A stretch of DNA of 64,000 nucleotides from Tamarix chinensis (taxonomy: Eukaryota > Streptophyta > Magnoliopsida > Caryophyllales > Tamaricaceae): NCBI GenBank assembly GCA_030549775.1, contig CM060171.1, positions 146,526,859-146,590,858 of the forward strand. Direction: 5' to 3'. Of this stretch, positions 12,544-25,888 are shown piece by piece (within the stretch, counting starts at the first letter, position 1; every line of letters starts with the position of its first letter). The translations under genes and the position numbers were made by a program. The notes below the pieces were generated by a model. The model saw only the letters and a list, made by a program, of their open reading frames with translations. It did no database searches and had not been told where the DNA came from.

Positions 12544-12861
12544 ATAGTTTCAAAAACCATATCAGACCGAGTAGTTTAACTAGTTCATTGATTCATCGGC
12601 CATATTCCATGTATTAATCCTTAGGATATCAGAACCAATAAAATTTGGTCAGTCGAACCAGACAAAAAATTGATTAGGAGCTAATTAATTCATGTATATT
12701 TTATTTTATTTTTTATTTAAATTTTTTTTACTTAATATGTATCACGTGTTCGACCAGTCCAAACTACTAGTCCGATTAATCCAAACCACTGGTCCGACCA
12801 CTAAAATAAAAAATCAGTTATGATATCGGTTTAATGATTGATCTGATTTTTAAAACTATGA
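12544..12861. mobile_element. Small MITE with inverted ends
   Basis: A 318-bp sequence with inverted ends (ATAGTTTCAAAAACC on the left; ATAGTTTTAAAAATC on the complementary strand of the right end). Flanked by CTTTGAGT and TTTTGAGT, a 7-of-8 match, which suggests a hAT-type insertion. The inner ends carry GACCG/CCGAT-like subterminal motifs. No coding capacity. Confidence 0.55.
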
Positions 12862-15529
12862 TTTTGAGTGCAAAAAGCAATAGAGAAAGTAGCACAAATA
12901 TTACATGGTTATTCTACTTAATATATACTCCTCTCTTGAGTAGCATACATCCACAATTATAACTACTTCATTTATTTTTCATGATAAGTAGGAATAGATA
13001 ATACAACTCATTTCATGTATGAACTCTCAAACACTCATCAACTTAACTCTAAGTTGGAATGCACTTTTAATTCTAGAAACCAATCCACCTTAATCAATAT
13101 CCACACAAACTCAACAACTCTAGTCTGCCAATGGTCTTTTCTCGGTGATCACTAACTAAAATACAAATTGAAATATAGAACAATAATGAGGAAACTCTTT
13201 GTAGAAACTCGATAACAACATTATAAAAACCATAACATATTTTGCACAACTTCTTTAGTAAAGCATGAGAACTCTCTAAAAACTTTTCTCTATTGAATAT
13301 CAGCTCTCCGTGCTCTCCAAAAACCCTATCAAATCTCTTATAATTTATGTGAAAAGTATTAGTTTAAATAATAAAAGATCTCACATAAAGCTTGAAAATT
13401 CTCAACAATAAAATCATAAGATCTGGAGTTTTTAGCTAAAAATATGTTAACTAAGTCAAATAATATGTTAGCTACAACCGATGATATTACCAAGATAAAA
13501 TCATAATACCTAGAGTTTTTACCAAGATAAAACCACTTAGATAATCATTGTTAGCTACAACCGATGCTATTATGTTGTGACTAACCATGAGGTAAACTTG
13601 ACAATACAGATTGGCACAAAATCTTCCCCCTTTTTTCTTAAAACAAATTTGATAGGTAAATTATATTTTAATAAAATCAAATGTGTTGTATATAATTAAA
13701 AAAATGTGAAAGAAAATTTCATGAAGAGTTATCCTAGAACAAATATTTAAATCAAGCTTAACAACACGTTGGAAAACCTCCTCTTAGTTTTTATAGTGCT
13801 TTTGTTATAAGTAGATAAGGGCTTAGAATGAAACTCATGTTGAGTTTCTTCAAAAGATTCGGAGCATAATATTATTTGAAAAACTTCTTTTCTTCTAGTG
13901 TTGTTTGAATCCTTAGGAGTACTTTATTACCTTACTCAAATATCTAAAACTTAGACCTTCCTCCAGACTTTAAGATCTTCATGACACTTTAGTTCCTTTA
14001 TTCATTTCCATGTCACAGATATTCAATTTGCTTTACTCCAATAATTTATGACTTGCAAAATCATTAAGCACATGAACAAAGAAACTTCATTGTTTGTTAG
14101 CATAAAAACTAAGAACTTAATAGATACATTTTTTAACCATTGTTTTATTTATTTCACGTGTTTATTCTCCAATGATTGGTGAAACTAGAATTTGCCACAT
14201 TTCTTTTTAGGACTACGCAGAACTTTGGAATATTTGAACATGATATAGCCACTTTTGTTTCTTTCCTTAATTACTACCCAAATGATCTACCTAGTTAAAA
14301 AGTGTGTGTGCGTATGTGTGTATCAATTCATTTTCTTTTGATAAATTAATCATTAAAATTAAATAAATTGAAAAAAGAAAAAGAGAAAAAATGAGAAGCA
14401 TATGATGAAGAAAAAAAATTAATGTCTTTTATGTTATGGTTTTGTATTTTGGTTGAGATAAGGGGGTTTGAGATTACCATTAATTGTTACAGTTGAGGGG
14501 GAAAGTAGAGAAGAAGATAAAATTTTGTAAATTTGAATTGGGAATGAAAAAAATTGCTCTTCTAGTTAATAGAGTTTAGCTACAATCCAAAATTATATCC
14601 TACCTTAGAACCCTAGCCCAATTACAACCAAATGAAAGACCTCTTAATTCTTATATACTTTAGTTCTCTTAAATGGTGGTGAATTGAGATTAATGGTAAA
14701 CTTATGGTTAAGAATATTTATTTGGAAAAAAATTTGAGAGTAAACACACCTATCTAGAAACACAAGAGAGTGAGAGTTCGCAAATACCGAAAGAGAGAGT
14801 CTAATAGTTTAACCCTTAATAACCTCAATTGTTCAATGCATGATGAGGTACTAATTGAGTTGATTATTCTTCCTAAAAACTTTATTTTTCTATTATAATA
14901 TTGAATTGGTTTGTAGCATATGTGATCCAAAATTCTGTTTCAATGTTTTCACGCGATGCTATTTATAAACAGTTTTGATCCTAGTGAAAGTGCATAACTA
15001 TGGTGAATGAACAATTCAACCTTATACATTCTATTGAAGAATCCATAGCATATTTGTTTCTATATTATTATGGTGTTGTTACTTGAATATAATCAACAAT
15101 CTAAAAATAGGGTATTTGATATGTGGGCTTTATATGTGAATATTTGGTGCACATAGTTCATATTTCCCTCATTGTTTATAACATATTTAACCTTTTAAAA
15201 GAATAAAACAAAATAAAAGATAGCAAATAACACATATGAGGACTTGGAATCAAGAGAAAAAGAGACCAACATTGTAGAAAGTTGATCATGGAAAAAAAGT
15301 GTGGAGGTATCATGAAGATTATACGAGCAAGAAGAAAAACACGAGGCCCTTCTATTAATTTATACACCTTATTTTATTTCAATATATTAATTTTCATCAA
15401 GTTAAGAGTTCAGGGGGGAAACACAACAGCCTGTGTTTTATAATACAGTATGTGTTTCTCATATTTTCCTATAACTAATCATGCGCTATTTTTCTTTTAA
15501 AATCTCTCATTCAACTTTGTGAGAAGAAA
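12862..15529. other. Non-coding AT-rich stretch, nothing recognised
   Basis: Read on both strands: no gene, no RNA gene and no clear element ends. Open frames here are below 70 aa and have no recognisable domain. Probably old repeat sequence. Confidence 0.4.
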
Positions 15530-16560
15530 AAAGGACTTTGTATTAGACATTTTCAAAGGAGAGAAATTCCCCCTTCTTTTAGATAATATCTGTCTTTTCC
15601 AATTTTCTTTTGTGTTTTAGTTTGGAAATCAAGAAGAATAATGATAATTGATCATAACATCAATAAGTTATTTTATTACTCCTTGTTCTTGAACTCTCAA
15701 ATCAAGTTGAATACAAGTATCTATGTTCACTATTTGTTCTTCAATTATTTTGGTTAAATTGTTGGCATTCCATACTTGCTAGTTATATAATGAATGTTGT
15801 ATATTTTCTTTTGTTTAGTCTTTATTTAATTGTAAGTATGTCCGAGTATATTTAAACACCATAGGAGAAATTGGAATTGAACAAGGGTTTCATAATTGAA
15901 ATGTGAAATCAGTTAAATTAGATTCTGGACGTTTTAATTGGATTAATAAACAAAATAAGTTGATCACCAATCAAAGATTAGTACTTTTAATTAATAAGAT
16001 TGATCACCTAGTTAATTTAAATTATAATCAAATGCTAGAATAATATTATTAATCCCTTATTGCTAATTAGTACATTTGGAGTAACGAAGGGTCATTAGTT
16101 GATATTGTTTATTAATCCATGGAATTGCATAATCTGAGCTTATGTGAGTATGATTCTAATTAACTAATTTTTGTTCATAACATTATCCATAATTGATCCT
16201 AGAGTTCGTTACCTAGATTATTATTGGGTTAGACAATAAATCAGTAGCTTGTTTGGTTTATTTACATAAAGAAAGCTAGGAAGTGAACATGAGCAAATGT
16301 TCATTCTTACTTCATTGATCATTCAATAGCATCACTTTTATTCTATTTCCTTCCATCATAATATGTCTATTTGTGAGCTGTGTTTTATAATAATCAATTT
16401 GTACCTTGCAAATAACCAGGGTATGTTAACATTAATCATGGAACTTTTAATTAAATCCTATTCCTTAACTCTTGTGGGTTCAACCTCTTTTTACCACTTA
16501 CTGCGTATTTAAAAATTATAGTTAAATTTGGTGTGTATGCTACAACACATCATCTTTGCA
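15530..16560 (+). mobile_element. Possible 3' part of a Ty3/gypsy LTR
   Basis: The stretch ends with CTTGTGGGTTCAACCTC, a TACCACTTA-like stretch, and GGTGTGTATGCTACAACACATCA-like sequence (about 16467-16554). A 'GTGGGTTCGACCTC ... TACCA' tail is typical of the 3' end of Athila/Tat-type plant LTRs. The start of the LTR and its target duplication were not located, so boundaries are approximate. Confidence 0.35.
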
Positions 16561-18305
16561 CTTTAATTTTGCACCTTACTCTTCGTGCTTTAGATTTACT
16601 CACTTTAATTAATGTTGATCTCTATAATTTTTAGTATTGGTGATATTGTGTGCACTATAATTAATGTTTGCAATGATCAGGACTTCTTTGGCATATTTAC
16701 TATCAAACAAATTAAGCAAGTTGTGATCAATGTCAAAGCATATGTCTTTCTTTCATTTTTCTTTCTCTTTTTACTGAAACAACTTTTTTCTTTCGGTGTA
16801 ACTTGTAGAAAAAGTGGTGATGATTTTGCATTTCTTCCATATGGGTGACAAAATCTCATATGCTTCAATAACTATTACTTATTCGGGTTCACATTATAGG
16901 TTACATCCAACTTAAACACATAGATTACAAAATGATAAATATTAAAGAAATTGAATGTCTAAAATGACTAAGACCATCTACAACGACAAATTTTGGGCAT
17001 AAAAAAAATGGAGAGCCCAACTTTTTTTAACAGCGCGGTAATCACACAAAATCAAAAATGAAAATTTAAAATGGTGTGGTTCTATGGATATTTGATTCTC
17101 CAAACAAAACAACAAGATTTGAACAACAAGAAAGGGAAGGAGAAAATAGGGAAGAGGGAAGAGAAAAGAAGAAAATGATGAAAAATAGGGGATAGGGAAG
17201 AGAAAGAAGAAAGTGAGGGGCATGGAGGGGAGGGATAATTTATTTATTTATTTATTAAATTTAAAGTAAATTGAATGGGATATATATTAACTGGATTGTA
17301 TATTTTATTAAGGATTATTACTACAGGAATAAAATGAGTGAAAATCAAGATGATGACCAACATACTACTTTAATATTACAAGTATGTGAAAAAGTAATTG
17401 TAATGCCCAAATGAAAATCAACTATCAATAATCTAATATAACCTCACATAAACATACTCTAAAATTCAGACCACTAATTAATACAAGAGAATATAAAAGC
17501 ATAATAGAAAATATAGTATTTAATTTCCATATGTTACCTTGATGTGGCATATTTTGAAACATATTTAAAGAGCTAGTGTGATCTACACTTTAAAACTACA
17601 TATTTTCAAGGGCCATCCTCCTCATCGGTTTTGGTCAATTTTGATAGTGGATTGGAGATATTCACGGTTGCGCATGACCTTAGTGCTGGAGCTGTAAGGA
17701 AATTACAAGTATCACGGGATGACACGATGGGGAACAGTAGGATACCAAGACAACTCGTGTCGTTTCTCAGAAGGACTCAGATGAAAACGGAAGCAACATT
17801 TTAAGGCACTGTAATCCATAAAGAGGAAAAGAAAAGGCAGCTGCCTATTCATCTGGCACCAACAATGTGAACAGTAAAGATACACATTCTTGAGTATCAT
17901 TCAAGACAGAATTTCGAGCAATTTTCATAACCAAGGGGCCTGACAATATATGGGAGGGTACATAACGGGTTTATAAGAGCTCAAGGTACCACAGAAGTTG
18001 AGCATAATGCCACCACCCATACACCCAAAAGATATAGGCTCAACCCCCCCACCAAAAAAAAAACCACGTCTAAAACTCTTCATTAAGCAAAAGTCGTTGC
18101 CACCGATCTAACCAATCAGAAGCTGCACAATGGATAAGACATATATAAAGTTAGCAAGAGGTTCATGCAAAAAGCAGCAAGAAGAGCGTTCCAATAAGGT
18201 CCAAATGCATTCTCTGTTTTCTAGATCAATGCTCAGTACAAACAACGAAATGTCAAATGAAATATACATTGAAGAGGCGGAGCATACTCATTTTGTTAAT
18301 GCCTA
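16561..18305. other. Intergenic region and probable SMN 3' flank
   Basis: No gene recognised. A repeat-like start at about 16973 (GACCATCTACAACG) resembles plant MITE termini, but I could not pair it with an opposite end. The part nearest 18305 should include the SMN 3' UTR; the poly(A) site cannot be placed from sequence alone. Confidence 0.4.
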
Positions 18306-21300
18306 TCATTTCTTGGCTAGCGACTGCTCAGTGAGATACCTGCATTAAAATGCCCGAATTCAATTAGAAATCAAGCAACGGCACAACATGAGGCAGGACT
18401 AGAATACCACATACTAGGATAGGATAACATAAAACAGCCCTTACAGAAGCAGAAAGCAGAGAAGGGTGAGGTAGGCAGTTAAGACTCATTGAAACAGAAA
18501 CATCTCTTGTATTTTGATACTTACTTGCCAGTGTAAAAACCTGCAAAATACCAGGCATTCAGAACAACAGAAAAATCTGTATGAGAGCTGTTGCTCTCAT
18601 CTGCCTCCGGGTAATTTCTTTGCTTCTCATTTCTACCTGCAGTCCATCAAATGAAGCATCAGTGAGACAGTAGGAGTCACATAATGGTCATCCACATAAT
18701 CTTAAATATTCATCTTATCCAGAGAAATGATATCCCCTCAAAACACTTCAACTTTTAAGAAAAAATAATATATTCTGATGAAGCAAAGCTTAATCGAACA
18801 GCGAAAAATGGGTTTTATCCTCTCTTTTAAGCAATTGTATCATCCCTTTGACATTGCATGTTAGCTAAAGGGCATAATGTTAAATTCGAAGGCACTTTTT
18901 CATGCATTGACCATGTAATCGAGCAGCTTTACAAGACTAACCAGGATCACATTCATTAGTCAGCAAAGACCTCATAAAAGATTCTCTTCTCTTCCTTCTC
19001 TTTTCTTTTCTTTCACTCACTTTGGGGGGGGGTAATTCACACCCATTAACATTGTTAGAAGCTTCTTCAACCAGATTACAAGCTTCCTAAGCAAGGGTTT
19101 ACACGCTTTTTCATGCATTGACCATGGAATCAAGCAGCTCTACAAGACTAACCAGGATCACATTCCTTAGTCAGCAGAGACCTCATAAAGGATTCTCTTC
19201 TCTTCCTTCTTTCTCTTTCCTTTTCTTTTCTTTAACTCCCTTTTTTGGGGGGGTTAACTCTCATCCATTAACATTGTTAAAAGCTTCTTTGACCAGATTG
19301 CGAGCTTCCTAAGCAAGGGTTTATAACATGTACAGTACAGCAAGCAATTAGAACTAATGAAAAGAGGAAAATTGTAGATTTTCCAGTAAAAGGGGGATGC
19401 TAAGACAGAGGAACCGCTCCAAATATCAATAGTGGTTTGCAATCTTCTCTGATCCTAGTATATGGAACAAGTCATAACACCTCTATTTTTACACCCACGG
19501 ATCCAAAATAAGACACACAGGGAAGAACATAAAATAAAATATCACCCTTATGAGAAGCAGGAGGAAGCGTTCCACACTGCATGATGATAGTAGAAACTAC
19601 TACCACCCAACCCAAAATAGCAGATCCAAGCAATTTTTGTGGATTCTTTAATGACTTACATTAATGAACTCACTACTAAAGGGAAAATGAAAAGAAATAA
19701 AATATATACTCCAAATAAAAGGTACAATTGAAGCCCAAAGAATATCATCATCTGTTAAATATTTCATTCCTGCTGCAGCACTTATAATTCAACATTAAGG
19801 ATGTGCTTGGTACGAGGGAGATGGATAAAGGGGAAATAAATAAGGGAGAAATAATTAGGGCGGAATAGATAAAGGGAGAATTTTTCTCATCCTCCTTGTT
19901 TGGTACGCAAGGATAAAAGATACAAAGGAATCCTTTATATATATATATATATATATATATTTGATATAGGATGAACAACTTACTAAAGTAATGTTTTAAT
20001 ATAATTTGCATTGATTATTTTAACCACCTTTTATTTTTATTTTTTATTTGAAATTATGTATGACAACATATATATATATATACACACTTAATTTATTTTA
20101 ATTACATAAAAGAATCAATTAAATTTGTAATTAAATATGAATAATTTCTTATTATTTATTACATACATCATATTTTTAATTTAACTATAACTATAATAAG
20201 AAAGTATACAATTCAATATGCTAAAAATAATCATTTATCAAATTATTCTATGACAAATGGATAATGAAAAATATAGCGTACAAATAAAATTCTAAGTTAA
20301 CTTAGCCCATAAGTTTTATATCATTTTCCTAGTCAACATAACTAAAGATAAAATTTGAAAAAATAAACCAATCGAACCAATATAAAATATCATCCAAGTA
20401 AGATCAAAGTATATCCAAAATCATGAGTAGAATTTTTTTATAATTTTTTTTGAGAAAAATATTTTTAAATTTTCATACAAGAAATAAACAATTTAGTGTT
20501 TGTTACGGATAAGAAAATTTTGACACATCGGTTATCGAAAGTTACCGAAATTTAATATAATAGTAATATTATTTTTTATATTTATACAATATAGTATAAT
20601 ATGTACAGTGTAGTTTTTTGTACTATGTTCGTTTGTGTATTAATACTACTTAATATATCATTTAATCTAAATTAAAAAATAGAACTAATTAAGATTTAAA
20701 ACATCCAATCAAGTATTACAGTAACAATCCACAATTGAAACAAGCAAGCATTGAAATAATTATAATTTAGAAATCAATAAGAACATATCCACTGCATCTA
20801 TTCTTTCATTAGTCCTCAAATTTTTTTCTCTTTATTTTTCCCCAGACTTTATTATCCGGGAGGAGAGACAGGAAATCTTTCTCCCTCACACCGTAGAAAA
20901 ATTTTCCCCTAGTACTAATATACCCCCATCCCAAACAATGTATACACTAGAAATAGTTACCTGATTTTTTTTTACACATCCTTTACACCCATCCCAAGCG
21001 CGTCCTAAGACAAACTACATCCAATCACACGCCCTTAAAACCTGGTTTTTCTGTTTCTCATAAGCTTCAGCATGCATTTGTACTGATGGACTTAACAATC
21101 ACCACTCCATCACAACTAAATGATGCATTTGACCTCCAAGAAGCAGACCTATATACTCTAGGGCTGGCAGTCAATGATGATTGGCAGCTGGGTAGCGATT
21201 GATTATTGTGATTTTTGTATGATAATTGGTGGTGAGGTTTATGAGGATTGGCGAAAACAGCCAAATTTGGCAGCACCAGCTGTTAGACTTTGATAATGAG

Positions 21301-24300
21301 GTAGGCCAACTCTACTCAGGTTTTTCATGCAAATTTCAATGATACTTGACACAACTCTAAATAATAGTGTGACACTGAGAGTACACATGCTTATTTATTG
21401 TATTGGACCCAATACAATAAGATACAAAACAATAAAAGAGATACTCAAATTCTAACTGATACAAATAAATGACAAAAGGCAATAATAAATCTAAATATAA
21501 AATACAAGCTAAGATTCCTCACACACCTATGGCTGTGAGTAGTACAAAAAGAGGCATACTTGTGTAAGCATGAGATTCTGCCCAACAGTAAGGCAGAACA
21601 TAAATTGTGGCAGGTTCTTTATTATACATGCACAGCATTTCTCTTCACATTAACAGAGGAATAGATTATATCTTAGGGCAAGAAGGAATTACAAAAGCAG
21701 AAGAAAATGTCCTTAATTTTAACTAAGAAAAAAAATCATTAAATGAGCAGAGAATCTCAGATTGTAGGAGGATCACAGTTTGACTTCGACATGAATGGTT
21801 ACGATCTCATTCAGAGGACAGAAACATCAGGATATGCAGGGCATAACTACTCTAAAATGCTAAAGGATACACAGAAGCAGACACGTGTAGTTATATATAT
21901 GTTAATTTACACAGAATCAAAGGCATTCAGATGATACGGGATGCATCATTGAACCTTTGGTTGTAAGCACATTCTCTCAGAAAATCTAGTACGCTTAATA
22001 TCTGGTGATTCTAAACGTTACAGTCATTGCTGTCGTGTCTAATTTATATTATAATATATACATAGAGATGAGGTTCATATGAAAATAGAGATGCATTCAT
22101 TCTCAACAGCCCAACACTGTTTAATATAGGAGGGAAAGCATGCACTTAATAATGGATGTGAATTATTAAACCTAACATTGCCTATCTATCTAAGCTGCCC
22201 AGCAGGTCAATCCTGAAGCTAGCCCAGCATGAATCCCACATAATCAGACCAGGAATACACTAAAGATGTCAATACAACAATTTCAGAGATATTATGTCCC
22301 TTGATCAAGTATCGCTACTATCAATTTTATGAAAGAGTCTAAACATAAACTACTGTTTAGTTACCAGCAATGTCTTCCTTCAGCATAGATATAGCTTTGT
22401 TTGCCGCTCCCATAACTGTCTTAACAACCTCATCATCATCGCTAGCTTCATGTTTCCCTACACCTGCTGGAGAATCAGTGCAACATGTAAGAGTGCATGA
22501 CCCCAGTAGAGAGCAAACAGGTAAAGCACATCATGATGTAGGAGTAAATTGACTAATACATGGACCAGAGAAAACGTTGTTGTTGACTGGCTGAGAAGTT
22601 TGGTTTGTGAAGAACTGCTGCTCTTGGGGAGCAGAAGTTGTACCCCATTGCATACTGGAACCAGCGCCTTCACCAGGCCATGAATAGTCCCAACCACCAA
22701 GTTGTTGAAGTTTCTGTAGTATTGTTTGCCTCTGTTCCTCAATCTCATAGTACTGCTTGTATAGTTGATTATAGTCTTCAACTCCTTGACAATCTGAATA
22801 ACTTTGGGATTGGTCCTGTACAGGGACATATTGCGATCCACCAGCATAATCCTGAGCGAATTTTGGATCACCAGATTTATTTTCTTCAGCTGTTGCAGTA
22901 TGACTAGCCTGTCCCATTTCAGATGCTGTTTGAAACCCATGACTATTGGTGCCATCCATTTCCAGACTTGATACAAATGAATCATAAAAATTACAAACTT
23001 AGAACGGGAAGCAACAAATCAAAGCAATCAAACTTCAAGATCAATATTATCTCTCACGTCAATCAGTTACTCAACTAAGAAGTCTTTATCAAATAGGAGT
23101 TTATTCATCACCAATGCATTCATGAGCTTATGATACATCATTCATGCATCCGCTGCTTGCCCATTAGGCTATCAAGTTTCAACAATTAGAAGAAAAATCA
23201 TTCGACCCAATGTTCAAGCATTTTCTTCACCTCCATACAACCTTCAGAATTGTAACTAATAAGTATCAGAATGCACGCACAAGGCAATAACTGAATTATC
23301 CATACAAACCGAAATTGCCACTACTTCCCACAGCAGCTCTATGGTTCTATCAACTCAATAATAGGGGAAGGACTTCAAAAGAACCGGTGTCCATATCTGA
23401 ACCAATCAACTCAAGTCCCGAACAACAATGCAGTTGGAAATGAAGAGGCTCATCAAAGTAAGGGCTTATCATCACTTTCAACTCAGTCGAGTGAATCGAA
23501 CATTCAGTTATACATACATACAATAAAAGGACTCTACTGGCAGGTATACAGAGCCAGGTGTAAGACAGTATAATTGAAAAGAATAATATGATTGGAAAGC
23601 GAAAGACTCAACTGGCAGAACCCAAATATATTCAGAGTGCGTGAAACTTGACTCCATTTGGTTGTTGGCAAGTTTCAAAGAAAAGGAAAAAATGAAGACG
23701 GAAACATTTTCTTGTGTTTTAATTAAACTCTATTTTGGTTCTTGGATTAGTCAGAATTTATTTGGCTCTTGGAAAGATCCAAGAAACTAAAATGAAAACC
23801 AAAATCCGAATTCTCATCAAATATTTGGAAAGAAAATCAAGCAGCTAACCTTTAAGTTCATCCCTCACTATTCTCTTTTTTTCTTTAAAAAGCCAAAAAT
23901 CTTAACTAAACCACAAACGTTTTGTTTTTTGTTTCCTTTGCTTCAAACTTTCAAATAACCAATAACCGAATGAAGCCTTAAGATTGAAAACTGTACAGTA
24001 TTTGATAGAAACCTCTTAGGCTCCTGCTTTTCATCGACTATTGTCGAGGCATCTTCATTGAAGCTTTTAACTTCCACGGGCTTATTTGAATTCTCTTTAT
24101 AGCCTTTAACATGCATCTCCTGGTACAAAATACGCACAGGGAGAGGTTAAAAAAATGCATTTTGTTGAAATTGAACCATTCGAGTGTATAGACGACCGAA
24201 GCAAATTCGAGTAGAAGCGTAGTGTTGACGAATATTTGGAAAAACAAAAGAATTATGGAGTACCTTATACTTAAACATAGCTTGATCGAATGCGTCCATG

Positions 24301-24338
24301 AGTGCGGACTCATCCCAAATATCACCTTCTTTCGCCAT
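18306..24338 (-). CDS. SMN: SMN (survival motor neuron) homologue, Tudor-less, six exons
   Basis: Core subunit of the SMN-Gemin complex, which loads Sm proteins onto spliceosomal snRNAs. Coding exons on the minus strand: 24338-24264, 24119-24013, 22966-22560, 22466-22365, 18636-18525, 18339-18306; all introns are GT-AG and the joined frame stays open for 278 codons. The 22560/22466 junction is the least certain because nearby alternative sites keep the same phase. Residues 5-12 (GDIWDESA) and onward match the Gemin2-binding helix of SMN (human DIWDDTAL). Around residues 140-160 there is a charged Gln-rich helix (YYEIEEQRQTILQKLQQLGG). Residues about 190-230 contain a DDDEVVKTVMGAANKAIS segment. 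The C-terminus (NAWYFAGFYTGKYL) is the YG box, which mediates SMN oligomerisation. No Tudor domain is encoded, and none could be found in the introns. The start ATG at 24338 is the first ATG in this frame before the conserved motif. Intron 4 (3.7 kb) is enlarged by repeats. Family assignment is firm; function is inferred from family. Confidence 0.86.
18895..19320. repeat. Tandem duplication, about 211-bp unit, in SMN intron 4
   Basis: Two copies, 18895-19105 and 19106-19320, each starting CTTTTTCATGCATTGACCAT and ending in AAGCAAGGGTTTA. They differ by scattered substitutions and by the lengths of a pyrimidine tract and a poly-G run (TTTGGGGGGGG against TTTTTTGGGGGGG). Confidence 0.9.
19799..21005. 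mobile_element. PIF/Harbinger-like non-autonomous element in SMN intron 4
   Basis: 1207 bp, left end GGATGTGCTTGGTACGAGGG, right end (complementary strand) GGACGCGCTTGGGATGGGTG, flanked on both sides by TAA (19796-19798 and 21006-21008). The 3-bp TAA duplication and GG..GCTTGG termini fit PIF/Harbinger. The interior is very AT-rich with a (TA)n run and encodes nothing. It lies in an intron, so it should be removed by splicing. Confidence 0.7.
19936..19960. repeat. (TA)n microsatellite
   Basis: About twelve uninterrupted TA units inside the Harbinger-like element. A shorter TA run follows at about 20070-20081. Confidence 0.9.
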
Positions 24339-24570
24339 CTCCTCTGCTACTTCTCCCTGTGACACACCCCACTCCCCCTTTCTTCTGCTCTACTCATGGA
24401 GCCACTCCTTTACCCAGAGCTACAAAATGAGAAGAACGGCGACTGTGGTTCCCGCTATTGATTAAGGGCATATCGATCCCTATAAGGAAGAGTCGAAGAG
24501 AGAAGGGGAAGCTCGTGTCTAGAAGGAGAAATTTTAATAATAGAGCGACAGGAGGGAAAATTGTAAAAGA
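24339..24570 (-). promoter_or_regulatory. SMN 5' leader and promoter region, bounded by the tRNA gene
   Basis: Only 232 bp separate the SMN start codon from the tRNA-Ala 3' end, so the SMN core promoter and leader must lie here or overlap the Pol III unit. No clear TATA box is visible. Inferred from position only. Confidence 0.4.
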
Positions 24571-24643
24571 TGGAGATGCGGGGTATCGATCCCCGTACCT
24601 CTCGCATGCTAAGCGAGCGCTCTACCATCTGAGCTACATCCCC
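24571..24643 (-). tRNA. tRNA-Ala, anticodon AGC
   Basis: The complement of 24643 to 24571 folds as a complete 73-nt cloverleaf without an intron. The acceptor stem pairs GGGGATG with CATCTCC and contains the G3-U70 wobble pair, the main alanine identity element. The D-arm region has TAGCTCAGATGG (box A). The anticodon stem is CTCGC/GCGAG with loop TTAGCAT, anticodon AGC at 24610-24608. The T stem is CGGGG/CCCCG. The discriminator base is A. A TTTT run a few bases after the 3' end can serve as the Pol III terminator. It is on the same strand as SMN, 233 bp upstream of its start codon. I see no sign of decay. Confidence 0.97.
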
Positions 24644-25888
24644 GTGCCAGCTGTGTTTTCTCTACTAGCACATACTATTAAACTATTACCTAATTTTCAT
24701 CCTATAAATAATTTAACCGTCCACAAGTGTTTGTTTTATGCTGTTTATTTGTTCCTTGAATTTATATGAAAAGCTTAACAACGTCTTACAGGCATGCTTC
24801 TACTGATGTATGAACCACAATGAGATTGGTGATGTGTCCGAATTTTGAATATTACCAACATTTAATTAATCTCCACGTAAAATTCTAATATGAATTTTAC
24901 ACAACTTTAAAGTTTTTCTAACCCAACAACTTATTAGAAATGACGATGTCTACCAAAACTCATACCCCACCCGAGATAGTTAGACATTTTCCTAAATCCT
25001 ACTCCTCATTTTGGGCTTGCTACGGAACCATATTCAAATGCATTAAAGTGTTCGAAGGGATTACAGAATGACTTGGTGATTTTTATCCAACTGATCCCAA
25101 CCGCCCATAGCTTAAAAACCCAAAAAAAAAGGTACGTACGGAGGATGCTTGCCAATTTGTTTGGTGGATAGATGGAAAGGATGGCTTAGTAGTAGAAAAA
25201 TCCCCAATGGACGGTAGATGTTCTATGTTTTGTTTGTGTTTGTTTTGTTTGTAATGTAGATTATTACTTTAATTATTATCTGTATCATGGCATCATTAAA
25301 ATATATCCATATATACACTCTTTTCCCATAATTTATGTGAATATCTAAACTACTTAAATTATTTTCAGTTGGAACAAAAGGAGAATTACATCAGAAAGTA
25401 TGATTTTAAAAGACTATAAGAACCAATCGTTTCAAGCGATTCTAACAACTACTAGCTGACCATTCAATATCAAAAATTAAACATACTTTTTTTCTTAATT
25501 ATCTGTGTGTTACCAATTTTACCCAACTACGACAACCGGATCAGCCACCCGATATCATTTGTATAAGTTTTTACCTAAATTTAAAATTTAATGCTCTCAT
25601 CTTTTTTTCTTATAAAAATTATTTTATGGGCATAAAATATATATTATTTGCTTCTATTACTAATTCTCCATTCTTTAAATTAAATAGTATTATTTTTTAG
25701 TTTTTAATATAATTACTTTTTTCTACCGTAATAAACAAATTCGATGGGACCTCGATTAAACTGGATAAACTGATAGGACCATTATTTGATACTTTGTTGG
25801 GGTCCATTTTATTTTATTTTTTCTTTTTAATCAAAAGTGAAAAGTGGGACGCTATAACCTTCTCCTCTAATTATTTCGGTCATAAGTA
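24644..25888. other. Intergenic, nothing recognised
   Basis: AT-rich sequence upstream of the tRNA on its strand. No gene, RNA gene or paired element ends were seen on either strand. Confidence 0.4.

Noticed and set aside
24339..24365. Upstream extension of SMN by nine residues
   Set aside because: The extended frame begins with GTG (24365-24363), not ATG; the first ATG is at 24338 and matches the start seen in related proteins.
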